A DNA stretch of 64,000 nt from Ga0077536 sp035325705 (GTDB taxonomy: Bacteria > Pseudomonadota > Gammaproteobacteria > Ga0077536): assembly GCA_035325705.1 (NCBI GenBank), contig DAOKZI010000011.1:62001-126000 (forward strand), read 5' to 3'. Each line of letters opens with the position of its first letter. Position 1 is the first letter of the stretch. The notes beneath the pieces are model-generated. The model worked only from the letters and a program-made list of their open reading frames with translations, searched no databases and was not told the DNA's origin. A program made the translations under genes and the position numbers. Below are positions 34,703 to 45,004 of this stretch, piece after piece.

Positions 34703-35206
34703 ATGAGCAGCACCGACGACACCCAGAGCCTACTCTCGGAACACGCCCGCCACGTCATCGACGAGTGGGTCGCGAAGTATCCGCCGGAGCGCAAGCAGTC
34801 CGCGGTGCTCGCGGCGCTGCGCGAGGTCCAGCACGAGAACCTGGGCTTTCTCACCGTGCCGCTGATGGACGCGGTCGCCGACTATCTCGACATGCCGCGC
34901 ATCGCGGTCTACGAGGTCGCGAGCTTCTACTCGATGTTCGAGACCAAGCCCGTCGGCCGCCACAGCGTGTCGATCTGCACGAACATCTCGTGCTGGCTGC
35001 GCGGCAGCGATCGGATCGTCGAGTACGTCGAGAAAAAGCTCGGCTGCAAGATCGGCGAAACCACTGCCGATGGCCGCATCTTCCTCAAGCCCGAGGAGGA
35101 GTGTCTCGCCGCCTGCTGCGGAGCGCCGATGATGCAGGTCGACCACGTCTATCACGAGCACCTGACGCCCGAGAAGATCGACGAGATACTGGCGAAGCTG
35201 ACATGA
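34703..35206 (+). CDS. nuoE: NADH-quinone oxidoreductase subunit E
   Basis: 24-kDa-type thioredoxin-fold subunit with a [2Fe-2S] cluster (N1a), 167 residues. Cluster cysteines lie in SICTNISCWLRG and ECLAACCGAPMM. The N-terminal helical part has YPPERKQSAVLAALREVQ. The stop overlaps the nuoF start (ATGA). Confidence 0.95.
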   Translation: MSSTDDTQSLLSEHARHVIDEWVAKYPPERKQSAVLAALREVQHENLGFLTVPLMDAVADYLDMPRIAVYEVASFYSMFETKPVGRHSVSICTNISCWLRGSDRIVEYVEKKLGCKIGETTADGRIFLKPEEECLAACCGAPMMQVDHVYHEHLTPEKIDEILAKLT

Positions 35207-36504
35207 GCGACATTCCGCTGAATCTCACTTGCTACGAGACGCTCGGCCACGAGCGTCCGTGGTCGATGGAGACTTATCGCAAGCTCGGGGGCTACCAGGC
35301 CTGGGAGAAGATCCTGCGCGAGAAGATTCCGCCGGCGGACGTCGTCGAGCAGGTGAAGGCCTCGGGGCTGCGCGGCCGCGGCGGCGCGGGCTTTCCGACC
35401 GGCGTGAAATGGAGCTTCATGCCGAAGACCCCGGGGATGCAGAAATACATCGTCTGCAACTCCGACGAATCCGAGCCCGGCACCTGCAAGGATCGCGACA
35501 TCCTGCGTTTCAATCCGCATGCGCTGGTCGAAGGCATGGCGATCGCCGGTTACGCGATCGGCGCGACGGTCGGCTACAACTACATGCGCGGCGAGTTCAT
35601 GGACGAGCCCTATGTGCGCTTCGTCGGCGCGCTGAAGGACGCCTACGCCGCGGGCTACCTCGGCAAAAATATTCAGGGCAGCGGCGTCGATTTCGAACTC
35701 TACGATCATCTCGGCGCGGGTGCCTACATCTGCGGCGAGGAGACGGCGCTGCTCGAGTCGCTCGAGGGCAAGAAGGGCATGCCGCGCTTCAAGCCGCCGT
35801 TCCCGGCGACCTACGGGCTCTACGGCCAGCCGACGACGATCAACAATACCGAGTCGCTCGCCTCGGTGCCGGCGATCCTGCGCAGGGGCTCGGCGTGGTT
35901 CACGAGCTACGGCAAGCCGAACAACGCGGGCACGAAGATCTTCTCGGTCAGCGGCCACGTCGCGAAGCCCGGCAACTTCGAGATCCCGCTCGGCACGCCG
36001 TTCCGCAAGCTGCTCGAGCTTGCCGGCGGCATGCGCGACGGGCGTCCGATCAAGGCCGTGATCCCGGGCGGCTCCTCCGTTCCCGTGCTCAGGGGCGAGG
36101 TGATGATGGAGCTCGACATGGACTACGACTCGATCTCCAAGGCGGGATCGATGCTCGGCTCCGGCGCAGTCATCGTGATGGACGACAGCACCGACATGGT
36201 GAAGGCCCTGCAGCGCATCTCGCGCTTCTACTATTCCGAATCCTGCGGTCAGTGCACGCCGTGCCGCGAAGGCACGGGCTGGCTCTATCGCATGGTCACC
36301 CGCATCGTGAACGGTCAGGGCCGGCCGGAGGATCTGGCGCGCCTGGACGACGTCGCGTCGAAGATCGAAGGGCGCACGATTTGCGCCCTCGGCGACGCGG
36401 CGGCGATGCCGGTGCGCAGCTTCGTGCGCATCTTCCGCGACGAATTCCAACACTACATCGACCACGGGTGCAGCCTCCTCACCAAGCGCCCGTCCGCGGC
36501 CTGA
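35203..36504 (+). CDS. nuoF: NADH-quinone oxidoreductase subunit F
   Basis: NADH- and FMN-binding subunit with [4Fe-4S] cluster N3, 433 residues. The NADH/FMN glycine-rich segment is LRGRGGAGFPTGVKW, followed by CNSDESEPGTCKDR and GAGAYICGEETAL. Cluster ligands are in ESCGQCTPCREG plus a later cysteine in GRTICALGDAAA. Coupled to nuoE by a four-base overlap. Confidence 0.97.
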   Translation: MSDIPLNLTCYETLGHERPWSMETYRKLGGYQAWEKILREKIPPADVVEQVKASGLRGRGGAGFPTGVKWSFMPKTPGMQKYIVCNSDESEPGTCKDRDILRFNPHALVEGMAIAGYAIGATVGYNYMRGEFMDEPYVRFVGALKDAYAAGYLGKNIQGSGVDFELYDHLGAGAYICGEETALLESLEGKKGMPRFKPPFPATYGLYGQPTTINNTESLASVPAILRRGSAWFTSYGKPNNAGTKIFSVSGHVAKPGNFEIPLGTPFRKLLELAGGMRDGRPIKAVIPGGSSVPVLRGEVMMELDMDYDSISKAGSMLGSGAVIVMDDSTDMVKALQRISRFYYSESCGQCTPCREGTGWLYRMVTRIVNGQGRPEDLARLDDVASKIEGRTICALGDAAAMPVRSFVRIFRDEFQHYIDHGCSLLTKRPSAA

Positions 36505-36517
36505 AGCAGACAGCAGC

Positions 36518-38869
36518 ATGAGCGAAGACCTGGTCAACATCGAAGTCGACGGACAGCCGCTGAAGGCGCGCAAGGGCGCGATGCTGATCGACGTCACCGA
36601 CGCCGCCGGCATCTACATTCCGCGCTTCTGCTATCACAAGAAGCTGTCGGTCGCGGCGAACTGCCGCATGTGCCTCGTCGAGGTCGAGCGCGCGCCGAAA
36701 CCGCAGCCGGCCTGCGCGACGCCCGTGATGGAAGGCATGAAGGTCTTCACGAAGTCCGAGAAGGCGATCGCGAGCCAGCAGGCGACGATGGAGTTCCTGC
36801 TGATCAACCATCCGCTCGACTGCCCGATCTGCGATCAGGGCGGCGAGTGCGAGCTGCAGGATCTGTCGCTCGGTTACGGCAGCGACGTTTCGCAGTACGT
36901 CGAACGCAAGCGCGTCGTGCGCGACAAGGACATCGGGCCGCTGGTGCAGACGGACATGACCCGCTGCATTCATTGCACGCGCTGCGTGCGCTTCGGCGAA
37001 GAGATCGCGGGCCTGCGCGAGCTCGGCGCGACGGGGCGCGGCGAGCACATGGAAATCGGCACCTACGTGCAGCACGCGATGAGCTCCGAGCTGTCGGGCA
37101 ACGTGATCGATCTGTGTCCGGTCGGCGCGCTGACGTCCAAGCCCTATCGCTATTCCGCGCGCGCCTGGGAGCTCCGGCAGCGCGACGGCATCGCGCCGCA
37201 CGACTGCCTCGGCGCCAACGTCTATCTCCACGTCAAGGGTCAGGTCGTCAAGCGCGTGGTGCCGCGCGAGAACGAAGCCGTCAACGAGACCTGGCTGTCC
37301 GATCGCGATCGCTACGCCTATCAAGGTCTGCGCAGCGAGCAGCGCCTGCTCGTCCCGCGCATCCGCGAGCAAGGGCAGTGGCGCGACTGCGACTGGGACA
37401 CCGCGTTCGCGTTCGCCGCGGCGGCGCTGTCGGCGGTCGCCGATGCCGGCGCCGTCCGGCTCGGCGCGCTGGCCTCGCCGTCGTCGACCAGCGAGGAGCT
37501 CTTTCTGCTGCAGCGGCTGGTGCGCGGCCTCGGCTCGAACAACGTCGATCACCGCCTGCGTCAGCGGGATTTCAGCGGCGACGCCGCCGATCCCCTCGTG
37601 CCCGGCCTGCCGTTCGGCCTCGACGAGCTCGAGCGCGCGAACGCGGTGCTCGTCGTCGGCGGCTATCCGCGCCACGATCAGCCGCTCTTGAATCACCGCA
37701 TCCGGAAAGCGGCGCTGCGCGGGGCCAAGGTCTTCGTCGTCGACAGCTATGCGCAGCCCTACAACTTCGAGCTCGCCGGCCGCATCACGGCGCGCCCTGG
37801 CGAACTCGGCGCCGTCCTCGCCGCGATCGTGCGCGCCGCGGCCGAATCGAAGCAGGACGCCGCGCTCGGCGAGGTCGCCGTCGGCGACACGGCGCGCGCG
37901 ATCGCCGCGGCGCTGGCCGACGCCGAGCAGGCCTATGTCATCGCTGCCGGCGATGTCGAGCGCAGCGCGCAGCGCGCCGACTGGCTGAACCGCTGCGCGG
38001 CGATCGCGCAGCTCACCGGCAGTCGCCTCGGCCAGCTCACCGACGGCGCGAACGCCGCCGGCGCCTGGCTTGCCGGCGCCGTGCCGCATCGCGGCCCGGC
38101 CGGCAGGTCGCTGTCCGCGCCCGGCAAGCCCGTGAGCGGAATGCTGGCCGAAGGCTTGGAAGCCTGCGTGCTGCTCGGCATCGAGCCCGAGCGCGACTTC
38201 GCCGACGTGCCGGCAGCGCTAGCGATGCTCGGCAAGGCCCGCGTCGTCGCGCTGACGGCCTTTGCGACGCCCGCGCTGCTGGACACCGCGCAGGTGCTGC
38301 TGCCGATCGCCGCCTTCGGTGAGAACGAAGGCAGCTTCATCAACGCGACGGGCTTGTGGCAGGACTTCGGCGCCGCCGTGAAACCGCCGGGTGAAGCGCG
38401 CGCGGCGTGGAAAGTCCTGCGCGTGCTCGGCGAGCGCCTGGGACTCGACGGCTTCGACGCCGTGTCGGTCGCGGCCGTCGGCGCGGAATTGAAGGCGCTC
38501 GCCGGCGAGTACCGCCCCGTCGCGCGCGTCGCCGCCGCGCAGAGCGCGCCGGCGACGGCCAGCGTCGGGGGCCTCGAACGTCTCGACGTGCTGCCGCTCT
38601 ACGCGGGCGACGCGCTGGTGCGCCGTGCGCCGGCCCTGCAGGCGACGGTGGGCGCCGCGGACGACAGGCTGCGCGTGTCGGCGGCGACCGCCGCGGCCCT
38701 CGGTCTCGCGGACGGCGCCCGCGTCACCGTGCGAGCGGGGGAGGCGCAGGCGAGCACGGCGCTCGCGATCGACGATGCGGTGCCCGCGCAGACCTGCGTG
38801 ATCCACGCCGGCTCGGCGCTGGCGGCGCGGCTGCCGGCCTCGGCCTCCGTTGAACTCGGGAGCGCATGA
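36518..38869 (+). CDS. nuoG: NADH-quinone oxidoreductase subunit G
   Basis: Large peripheral subunit (783 residues) of the molybdopterin-oxidoreductase superfamily. It passes electrons through N1b ([2Fe-2S], CRMCLVE and upstream CYHKK), N4/N5 ([4Fe-4S], HPLDCPICDQGGECELQ and CIHCTRCVRF). The C-terminal 500 residues are the inactive MoCo-like domain, less conserved and Ala-rich. Its stop overlaps nuoH (ATGA). Confidence 0.95.
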   Translation: MSEDLVNIEVDGQPLKARKGAMLIDVTDAAGIYIPRFCYHKKLSVAANCRMCLVEVERAPKPQPACATPVMEGMKVFTKSEKAIASQQATMEFLLINHPLDCPICDQGGECELQDLSLGYGSDVSQYVERKRVVRDKDIGPLVQTDMTRCIHCTRCVRFGEEIAGLRELGATGRGEHMEIGTYVQHAMSSELSGNVIDLCPVGALTSKPYRYSARAWELRQRDGIAPHDCLGANVYLHVKGQVVKRVVPRENEAVNETWLSDRDRYAYQGLRSEQRLLVPRIREQGQWRDCDWDTAFAFAAAALSAVADAGAVRLGALASPSSTSEELFLLQRLVRGLGSNNVDHRLRQRDFSGDAADPLVPGLPFGLDELERANAVLVVGGYPRHDQPLLNHRIRKAALRGAKVFVVDSYAQPYNFELAGRITARPGELGAVLAAIVRAAAESKQDAALGEVAVGDTARAIAAALADAEQAYVIAAGDVERSAQRADWLNRCAAIAQLTGSRLGQLTDGANAAGAWLAGAVPHRGPAGRSLSAPGKPVSGMLAEGLEACVLLGIEPERDFADVPAALAMLGKARVVALTAFATPALLDTAQVLLPIAAFGENEGSFINATGLWQDFGAAVKPPGEARAAWKVLRVLGERLGLDGFDAVSVAAVGAELKALAGEYRPVARVAAAQSAPATASVGGLERLDVLPLYAGDALVRRAPALQATVGAADDRLRVSAATAAALGLADGARVTVRAGEAQASTALAIDDAVPAQTCVIHAGSALAARLPASASVELGSA

Positions 38870-39957
38870 TGAACGAATGGCTGCTCGCCCAGGCTCCATT
38901 CCTGCCGCCCGCCGTCGCGGCGGTGCTGGTGATCCTGTTCAAGATCGTGCTGATCGTCGCGCCGCTAATGGGCGCGGTCGCCTATCTGACGCTCGCCGAA
39001 CGCAAGATCATCGGCTACATGCAGGTGCGCCTCGGTCCGAACCGCGTGAGCCTGTTCGGGCTCGGCTTCCTGCGCGGCTGGGGTCAGCCGATCGCAGATG
39101 CGTTCAAGCTGCTGACCAAGGAAATCATCGTCCCGTCGGGCGCGAACAAGCTGCTGTTCCTCGCCGCGCCGGTGCTCGCGCTGGCGCCGGCGCTGGCGGC
39201 GTGGGCAGTGGTGCCCTTCGGCGCCGAGATGACGCTCGCGAACGTCAACGCCGGCCTGCTCTACGTGCTCGCACTGAGCTCGCTCGGCGTGTACGGCATC
39301 ATCATCGCGGGCTGGGCCTCGAACTCGAAGTACGCCTTCCTCGGCGCGATGCGCTCGGCGGCGCAGATGGTGTCCTACGAAATCGCGATGGGTTTCGCGC
39401 TAGTCTGCGTGCTCGTCGCCGCCGGCAGCCTCAACCTCGGCGAGATCGTCGAGGCCCAGCGCGGCAACGTGCTGACCTGGTTCTGGGTGCCGCTGTTCCC
39501 GATGTTCTTGGTCTATTTCATCTCGGGCGTCGCCGAGACCAACCGCGCGCCTTTCGACGTCTCGGAAGGCGAATCGGAAATCGTCGCCGGCTTCCACGTC
39601 GAGTACGCGGGCATGGCCTTCGCGCTGTTCTTCCTCGCCGAATACGCCAACATGATTCTGATCTCGGGCCTCACGGCGGTGCTGTTCTTCGGCGGCTGGC
39701 TGTCGCCGCTGCCGGCCGCGCTGGCGGATCTGCCGGTGGTGGGTCCGCTGCTCGGCGACGGCATCCACTGGTTCATTTTAAAGCTCAGCTTCTTCCTGTT
39801 CTGCTTCCTGTGGTTCCGCGCGACCTTTCCGCGCTATCGCTACGATCAGATCATGCGTCTCGGCTGGAAGGTGTTCCTGCCGATCACCATCGTCTGGATC
39901 GTCGTCATCGCCGCGGCCGTCGTGATGAAGCTGCCACCCTGGTTCGATCCCGCATGA
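38866..39957 (+). CDS. nuoH: NADH-quinone oxidoreductase subunit H
   Basis: Eight-helix heel subunit (363 residues) connecting the quinone site to the proton channels. Conserved loops are LAERKIIGYMQVRLGPNRV, GWGQPIADAFKLLTKE, GWASNSKYAFLGAMR and ETNRAPFDVSEGESEIVAG. Either ATG of the pair at 38866/38869 could start; the first overlaps the nuoG stop. Confidence 0.97.
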   Translation: MMNEWLLAQAPFLPPAVAAVLVILFKIVLIVAPLMGAVAYLTLAERKIIGYMQVRLGPNRVSLFGLGFLRGWGQPIADAFKLLTKEIIVPSGANKLLFLAAPVLALAPALAAWAVVPFGAEMTLANVNAGLLYVLALSSLGVYGIIIAGWASNSKYAFLGAMRSAAQMVSYEIAMGFALVCVLVAAGSLNLGEIVEAQRGNVLTWFWVPLFPMFLVYFISGVAETNRAPFDVSEGESEIVAGFHVEYAGMAFALFFLAEYANMILISGLTAVLFFGGWLSPLPAALADLPVVGPLLGDGIHWFILKLSFFLFCFLWFRATFPRYRYDQIMRLGWKVFLPITIVWIVVIAAAVVMKLPPWFDPA

Positions 39958-39976
39958 GGGAAGGGGAGGGAACGCC

Positions 39977-40465
39977 ATGAACGCCATCGTCAATTACCTG
40001 AAGAGCCTGACCCTCGTCGAGCTCGCCAGCGGCATGCGGCTGACCGGCAAGCGCATGTTCAGCCGCAAGGTCACGATCCAGTATCCGGAAGAGAAGACGC
40101 CGCAGTCGGCCCGCTTCCGCGGCCTGCACGCGCTGCGCCGCTACCCGAACGGGGAGGAGCGCTGCATCGCGTGCAAGCTGTGCGAGGCGGTGTGCCCGGC
40201 GCTCGCGATCACGATCGAGTCCGAGCCGCGCGACGACGGCACGCGGCGCACGACGAAGTACGAGATCGATCTGACGAAGTGCATCTTCTGCGGCTTCTGC
40301 GAGGAGTCATGCCCGGTCGACTCGATCGTCGAGACGCGGCATTTCGAATACCACGGCGAGCAGCGGGGCGATCTGCTGATGACCAAGGAAAAGCTGCTCG
40401 CGCACGGCGATCGCATGGAAGCGCAGATTGCGGCCGACCGCGCCGCGGAAGCCCGTTACAGATGA
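39977..40465 (+). CDS. nuoI: NADH-quinone oxidoreductase subunit I
   Basis: Ferredoxin-like subunit with two [4Fe-4S] clusters (N6a, N6b), 162 residues. The ligand motifs are CIACKLCEAVCPA and CIFCGFCEESCPVD, both complete. AGGGGAGGGAACGCC precedes the ATG. Confidence 0.97.
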   Translation: MNAIVNYLKSLTLVELASGMRLTGKRMFSRKVTIQYPEEKTPQSARFRGLHALRRYPNGEERCIACKLCEAVCPALAITIESEPRDDGTRRTTKYEIDLTKCIFCGFCEESCPVDSIVETRHFEYHGEQRGDLLMTKEKLLAHGDRMEAQIAADRAAEARYR

Positions 40466-40520
40466 GAGGCCGCATGCCGCACGGCGCAGACGCGTCGACG
40501 CCGAGGGTGGGGGAAGAGTC

Positions 40521-41129
40521 GTGATCAGCTTCGAAACGCTCGTGTTCTACGTCTTCTCGGCGATGCTGGTCGCGTCCGGCGTGCTCGTCATCACGCTGCG
40601 CAATCCGGTGCATGCCGTGCTGTCGCTGGTGCTCGCCTTCTTCTCGAGCGCGGGCTTGTGGCTGCTGCTCGAGGCCGAGTTCCTCGCCATCGCGCTCGTG
40701 CTCGTCTACGTCGGCGCGGTGATGGTGCTGTTCCTGTTCGTCGTGATGATGCTCGACGTCAACATTGCCGCCGTGCGCGAAGGCTTCGCGAGATACCTGC
40801 CGGTCGCGGCGATGTTCGCGGTGCTGATGGGCGTCTCCTTGTTGCTCGTCGTCGGTCCCGCGCATTTCGGCACCGCGCAGGTCGCGCCGCCGCCGCGCGC
40901 CGCGGCCGATGTCATCAACACCGAGCAGCTCGGGCTCGCGCTGTTCAACCAGTTCGTGCTGCCGCTCGAAATCGCCGCGGTGCTGCTGCTGGTCGCAATC
41001 ATCGCCGCCATCGGGCTCACGCTGCGCACGTCGCGTCAGACCAAGGCGCCGAAGCCGGAGCTGCAGGTGCGGGTGCGCCGCGAGGATCGCGTCCGCCTCG
41101 TCAAAATGGATGCCGAGAAGAGCGTCTGA
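40521..41129 (+). CDS. nuoJ: NADH-quinone oxidoreductase subunit J
   Basis: Membrane subunit of 202 residues with five predicted helices. NPVHAVLSLVLAFFSSAGLW and the pi-bulge helix YVGAVMVLFLFVVMML are the family signatures. The start is GTG 40521 with GGGGAAGAG just upstream. A hydrophilic C-terminal tail follows the last helix. Confidence 0.94.
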   Translation: MISFETLVFYVFSAMLVASGVLVITLRNPVHAVLSLVLAFFSSAGLWLLLEAEFLAIALVLVYVGAVMVLFLFVVMMLDVNIAAVREGFARYLPVAAMFAVLMGVSLLLVVGPAHFGTAQVAPPPRAAADVINTEQLGLALFNQFVLPLEIAAVLLLVAIIAAIGLTLRTSRQTKAPKPELQVRVRREDRVRLVKMDAEKSV

Positions 41130-41135
41130 GCCGCC

Positions 41136-41441
41136 ATGCTGTCACTTTCGCACTATCTGATCGTCGGCGCCGCGCTGTTCTGTCTCAGCGTCGCGGGCAT
41201 CTTCATCAACCGCAAGAACGTGATCGTGCTGTTGATGTGCATCGAGCTGATGCTGCTCGCCGTCAACATGAATTTCATCGCCTTCTCGCATTTCAACCAG
41301 GACATCGCGGGACAGGTCTTCGTGTTCTTCATCCTCACCGTCGCCGCGGCCGAGTCCGCGATCGGCCTTGCGATCCTCGTGGTGCTGTTCCGCAACCGGA
41401 ACTCCATCAACGTCGAAGATCTGGACGCGATGAAGGGTTGA
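41136..41441 (+). CDS. nuoK: NADH-quinone oxidoreductase subunit K
   Basis: Three-helix subunit (101 residues). It has the buried glutamates of the proton path in LLMCIELMLLAVNMNF and AAAESAIGLAILVVLF. It begins six bases after the nuoJ stop. Confidence 0.96.
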   Translation: MLSLSHYLIVGAALFCLSVAGIFINRKNVIVLLMCIELMLLAVNMNFIAFSHFNQDIAGQVFVFFILTVAAAESAIGLAILVVLFRNRNSINVEDLDAMKG

Positions 41442-41472
41442 GGCGGCAGGCATCCCGAGCAGGTAGCGCAAC

Positions 41473-43437
41473 GTGAAAGAACTCTGTCTCATCATCGTGC
41501 TGGCGCCGCTCGCCGGCGCCGTTCTCGCCGGCCTCTTCGGCAAGGCGCTGGGCCGCGCCGGTGCACACTGGGTCACCATCATCGGCGTCGGCATCTCGTT
41601 CTTTCTGTCCGCCCGCGTCTTCCAGCAGATAGTCCTCGGCGACGCGCTGGTCCTGAACGAGAACCTCTACACCTGGCTGGACACCGGGGGCGTCGGCTTC
41701 CACGTCGGCTTCCTAATCGACGAGCTGACGGCGACGATGATGGTCGTCGTCACCTTCGTGTCGTGGATGGTGCACGTCTACACCATCGGCTACATGCACG
41801 ACGACCCCGGCTATCAGCGCTTCTTCGCCTACATCTCGCTGTTCACCTTCAGCATGCTGATGCTGGTGATGTCGAACAACTTCCTGCAGCTCTTCTTCGG
41901 TTGGGAGGCGGTGGGTCTCGTCTCCTACCTGCTGATCGGCTTCTGGTTCAAGAGAGACACCGCGATCTACGCGAACCTCAAGGCCTTTCTCGTCAACCGC
42001 GTCGGCGACTTCGGCTTCCTGCTCGGCATCGCGGCGGTGCTGCTGTATGCCGGCTCGCTCGACTATGCCGAAGTCTTCCAGGCCGCGCCGGCGCTGGCCG
42101 GCCAGACGGTGTCGATCTTCGACGGCCACGAATGGTCGGTGGTGACGCTGATCTGCCTGCTGCTGTTCGTCGGTGCGATGGGCAAGTCCGCGCAGGTGCC
42201 GCTGCACGTGTGGCTGCCGGATTCGATGGAAGGCCCGACGCCGATTTCCGCGCTGATCCACGCCGCGACGATGGTGACCGCCGGCATCTTCATGGTCTCG
42301 CGCATGTCGCCGCTGTTCGAGCTCTCGGACACGGCGCTGACCGTCGTCCTGACGATCGGGACGCTGACGGCCTTCCTGATGGGCTTCCTCGGCCTCGTGC
42401 AGAACGACATCAAGCGCGTCATCGCCTATTCGACGCTGTCGCAGCTCGGTTACATGACGGCCGCGCTGGGCGCCTCGGCGTATTCGGCCGCGATGTTCCA
42501 TTTGATGACCCACGCCTTCTTCAAGGCGCTGCTGTTCCTCGCCGCGGGCTCCGTCATCATCGGCATGCATCACGACCAGGACATGCGGCACATGGGCGGC
42601 CTGCGCAAGTACATGCCGATCACCTGGATCACGAGCCTGATCGGCTCGCTCGCGCTGATCGGCTTCCCGGGCTTCGCCGGCTTCTTCTCGAAGGACGCGA
42701 TCATCGAGGCCGTCAAGCTGTCACATTCGCCGGTGTCGCAGGTCGCGTACTATGCGCTGCTCGCGGGCGTGTTCGTCACGGCGCTGTATTCGTTCCGCCT
42801 CTATTTCCTCGTCTTCCACGGCAAGGGCCGCATGGATCACCACACCGAGGAGCACTTGCACGAATCGCCGGCCGTGGTGTGGGTGCCGCTCGTCGCGCTC
42901 GCGGTGCCGTCGATCGTGATCGGCGCGATCGCGATTCAGCCGATGCTGTTCGGCGATTACTTCGGCGCGAGCCTTCTCGTCACGCCGGAGCACGCCGCAG
43001 GCATGCGGCACATGGCGGAGCACTTCCACGGCGCGCTGGCGTTCATTCTGCACGGCATGACGCAGCCCCCGTTCTTCCTCGCGCTGGGCGGCGTCGTCAC
43101 GGCCTGGTTCCTGTACATCAAGGCGCCGGAGCTGCCGGACAGGATTGCGGCGAGTCTGCGGCCGCTGCAGCGTCTGCTCGAGAACAAATACGGCTTCGAT
43201 GCGTTCAACGAGTGGTTCGTCGCCGGCGGTGCGCGCGGCGCCGGCGGGCTGCTGTGGCGCTTCGGCGACGTGCGGCTCATCGACGGGCTCTTCGTCAACG
43301 GCTCGGCCAGGCTCGTCGGCTGGTGCGCGCAAATCCTGCGCGGCGTGCAGTCCGGATATCTCTACCACTATGCCTTCGCGATGATCGTCGGCCTGCTCGC
43401 GCTGCTGGCCGTGTTCGTCCACAAGGTGATCGCGTGA
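41473..43437 (+). CDS. nuoL: NADH-quinone oxidoreductase subunit L
   Basis: Largest antiporter-like proton-pumping subunit, 654 residues, with the long lateral helix at its C-terminus. Visible are FFGWEAVGLVSYLLIGFW (key Glu), the Lys-bearing GAMGKSAQVPLHVWLPDSM, HAATMVTAGIFM and the TM12 region FSKDAIIEAVKLS. It starts at GTG 41473. Confidence 0.97.
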   Translation: MKELCLIIVLAPLAGAVLAGLFGKALGRAGAHWVTIIGVGISFFLSARVFQQIVLGDALVLNENLYTWLDTGGVGFHVGFLIDELTATMMVVVTFVSWMVHVYTIGYMHDDPGYQRFFAYISLFTFSMLMLVMSNNFLQLFFGWEAVGLVSYLLIGFWFKRDTAIYANLKAFLVNRVGDFGFLLGIAAVLLYAGSLDYAEVFQAAPALAGQTVSIFDGHEWSVVTLICLLLFVGAMGKSAQVPLHVWLPDSMEGPTPISALIHAATMVTAGIFMVSRMSPLFELSDTALTVVLTIGTLTAFLMGFLGLVQNDIKRVIAYSTLSQLGYMTAALGASAYSAAMFHLMTHAFFKALLFLAAGSVIIGMHHDQDMRHMGGLRKYMPITWITSLIGSLALIGFPGFAGFFSKDAIIEAVKLSHSPVSQVAYYALLAGVFVTALYSFRLYFLVFHGKGRMDHHTEEHLHESPAVVWVPLVALAVPSIVIGAIAIQPMLFGDYFGASLLVTPEHAAGMRHMAEHFHGALAFILHGMTQPPFFLALGGVVTAWFLYIKAPELPDRIAASLRPLQRLLENKYGFDAFNEWFVAGGARGAGGLLWRFGDVRLIDGLFVNGSARLVGWCAQILRGVQSGYLYHYAFAMIVGLLALLAVFVHKVIA

Positions 43438-43474
43438 GCGGCCGCGCTTAGGCCCCGACCCGACGGAAACACGC

Positions 43475-45004
43475 ATGCAACTCGATCTCCCGCTTCTGAG
43501 TCTCGTCATCTGGCTGCCGATCCTGGGCGGCCTGTGGGTGATCCTCGCCGGTGCCCGGCGCGATGGGACCGCCAGGGTCACGGCCCTGCTGATCTCCCTT
43601 GCGACCTTCGTGATCTCGCTGCTCCTGTGGCAGGGCTTCGATACGACGACGGCGAACATGCAGTTCGTCGAGCGCATGGCGTGGATCGAGACCTTCAAGG
43701 TCGACTATCACCTCGGCATCGACGGCATCTCGCTGCCGCTGATCCTGCTGACGACCTTCACGACGATCCTCGTCGTCGGCGCGGGCTGGGAAGTCATCGA
43801 GGATCGCATCAACCAGTACATGGGCGCCTTCCTGATCCTCGAAGGGCTCATGATCGGCGTGTTCTGCTCGCTGGACGCGCTGCTCTTCTACTTCTTCTGG
43901 GAAGCGATGCTGATCCCGATGTTCCTGATCATCGGCATGTGGGGTGGCCCGCGGCGCGTCTACGCGACGCTCAAGTTCTTCCTCTACACCTTCCTCGGCT
44001 CGGTGCTGATGCTGGTCGCGCTGCTGTACCTCTACCGCCAGACCGGCAGCTTCGATCTCGGCGAGATGCAGGCCGTGGCGCTGACGGCGACCGAGCAGAA
44101 GCTGATCTTCATCGCCTTCCTGCTCGCCTTCGCCGTCAAGGTCCCGATGTGGCCGGTGCACACCTGGCTGCCGGACGCGCACGTCGAAGCGCCGACCGGC
44201 GGCTCGGTCGTGCTGGCGGCGATCATGCTGAAGATGGGCGGCTACGGCTTCATACGCTTCAGCTTGCCGATCACGCCGGACGCGGCGCTCGCGCTCGACT
44301 CCTTCATGATCGCGCTGTCGCTGATCGCGATCGTCTACATCAGCTTCGTCGCGCTGGTCCAGCAGGACATGAAGAAGCTGATCGCCTATTCGTCGGTTTC
44401 GCACATGGGCTTCGTGACCCTCGGCCTGTTCATGATGTTCGACATCTACGCGGTCACGAGCGACTGGCAGGACGCCGCGATGGGCATCGAAGGCGCGATG
44501 GTGCAGATGATCTCGCACGGCTTCATCTCCGGCGCGCTGTTCCTCTGCGTCGGCGTCATGTACGACCGCCTGCACAGCCGCCAGATCAGCGACTACGGCG
44601 GCGTCGTCAACTCGATGCCGAAATTCGCGTCGTTCATGCTGCTGTTCGCGATGGCGAATGCCGGCCTGCCCGCCACCTCCGGCTTCGTCGGCGAGTTCAT
44701 CGTCATCCTGAGCGCTTACAAGGCGAACTTCTGGTACGCGTTCCTGGCCGCGACGACGCTCATTACCGGTGCCGCCTACACGCTGTGGATGTACAAGCGC
44801 GTCGTCTTCGGCGACATCCGTAATCCGAAGGTCGCCGCGATGAGCGACGTCAGCGGCCGCGAGGCCGCGATCCTCGGCGCTCTGGCGGTGATGGTCCTGC
44901 TGTTGGGCATCTGGCCGGCGCCGCTGCTCGACATGATGCACGTCAGCGTTGAGCATCTCGTCCAGCAGCTTGCCCAGTCGAAACTGAGCGTCGCCAATCT
45001 ATGA
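43475..45004 (+). CDS. nuoM: NADH-quinone oxidoreductase subunit M
   Basis: Antiporter-like proton-pumping subunit, 509 residues. The key Glu is in FYFFWEAMLIPMFLIIG, the pumping Lys in AFAVKVPMWPVHTWLPDAH, and SSVSHMGFVTLGLF is conserved. The stop overlaps the nuoN start by four bases (ATGA). Confidence 0.97.
   Translation: MQLDLPLLSLVIWLPILGGLWVILAGARRDGTARVTALLISLATFVISLLLWQGFDTTTANMQFVERMAWIETFKVDYHLGIDGISLPLILLTTFTTILVVGAGWEVIEDRINQYMGAFLILEGLMIGVFCSLDALLFYFFWEAMLIPMFLIIGMWGGPRRVYATLKFFLYTFLGSVLMLVALLYLYRQTGSFDLGEMQAVALTATEQKLIFIAFLLAFAVKVPMWPVHTWLPDAHVEAPTGGSVVLAAIMLKMGGYGFIRFSLPITPDAALALDSFMIALSLIAIVYISFVALVQQDMKKLIAYSSVSHMGFVTLGLFMMFDIYAVTSDWQDAAMGIEGAMVQMISHGFISGALFLCVGVMYDRLHSRQISDYGGVVNSMPKFASFMLLFAMANAGLPATSGFVGEFIVILSAYKANFWYAFLAATTLITGAAYTLWMYKRVVFGDIRNPKVAAMSDVSGREAAILGALAVMVLLLGIWPAPLLDMMHVSVEHLVQQLAQSKLSVANL

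Noticed and set aside
36479..38089. A 536-codon minus-strand open frame inside nuoG
   Set aside because: Antisense shadow of nuoG; similar shadows oppose nuoD, nuoF, nuoM and ilvD.
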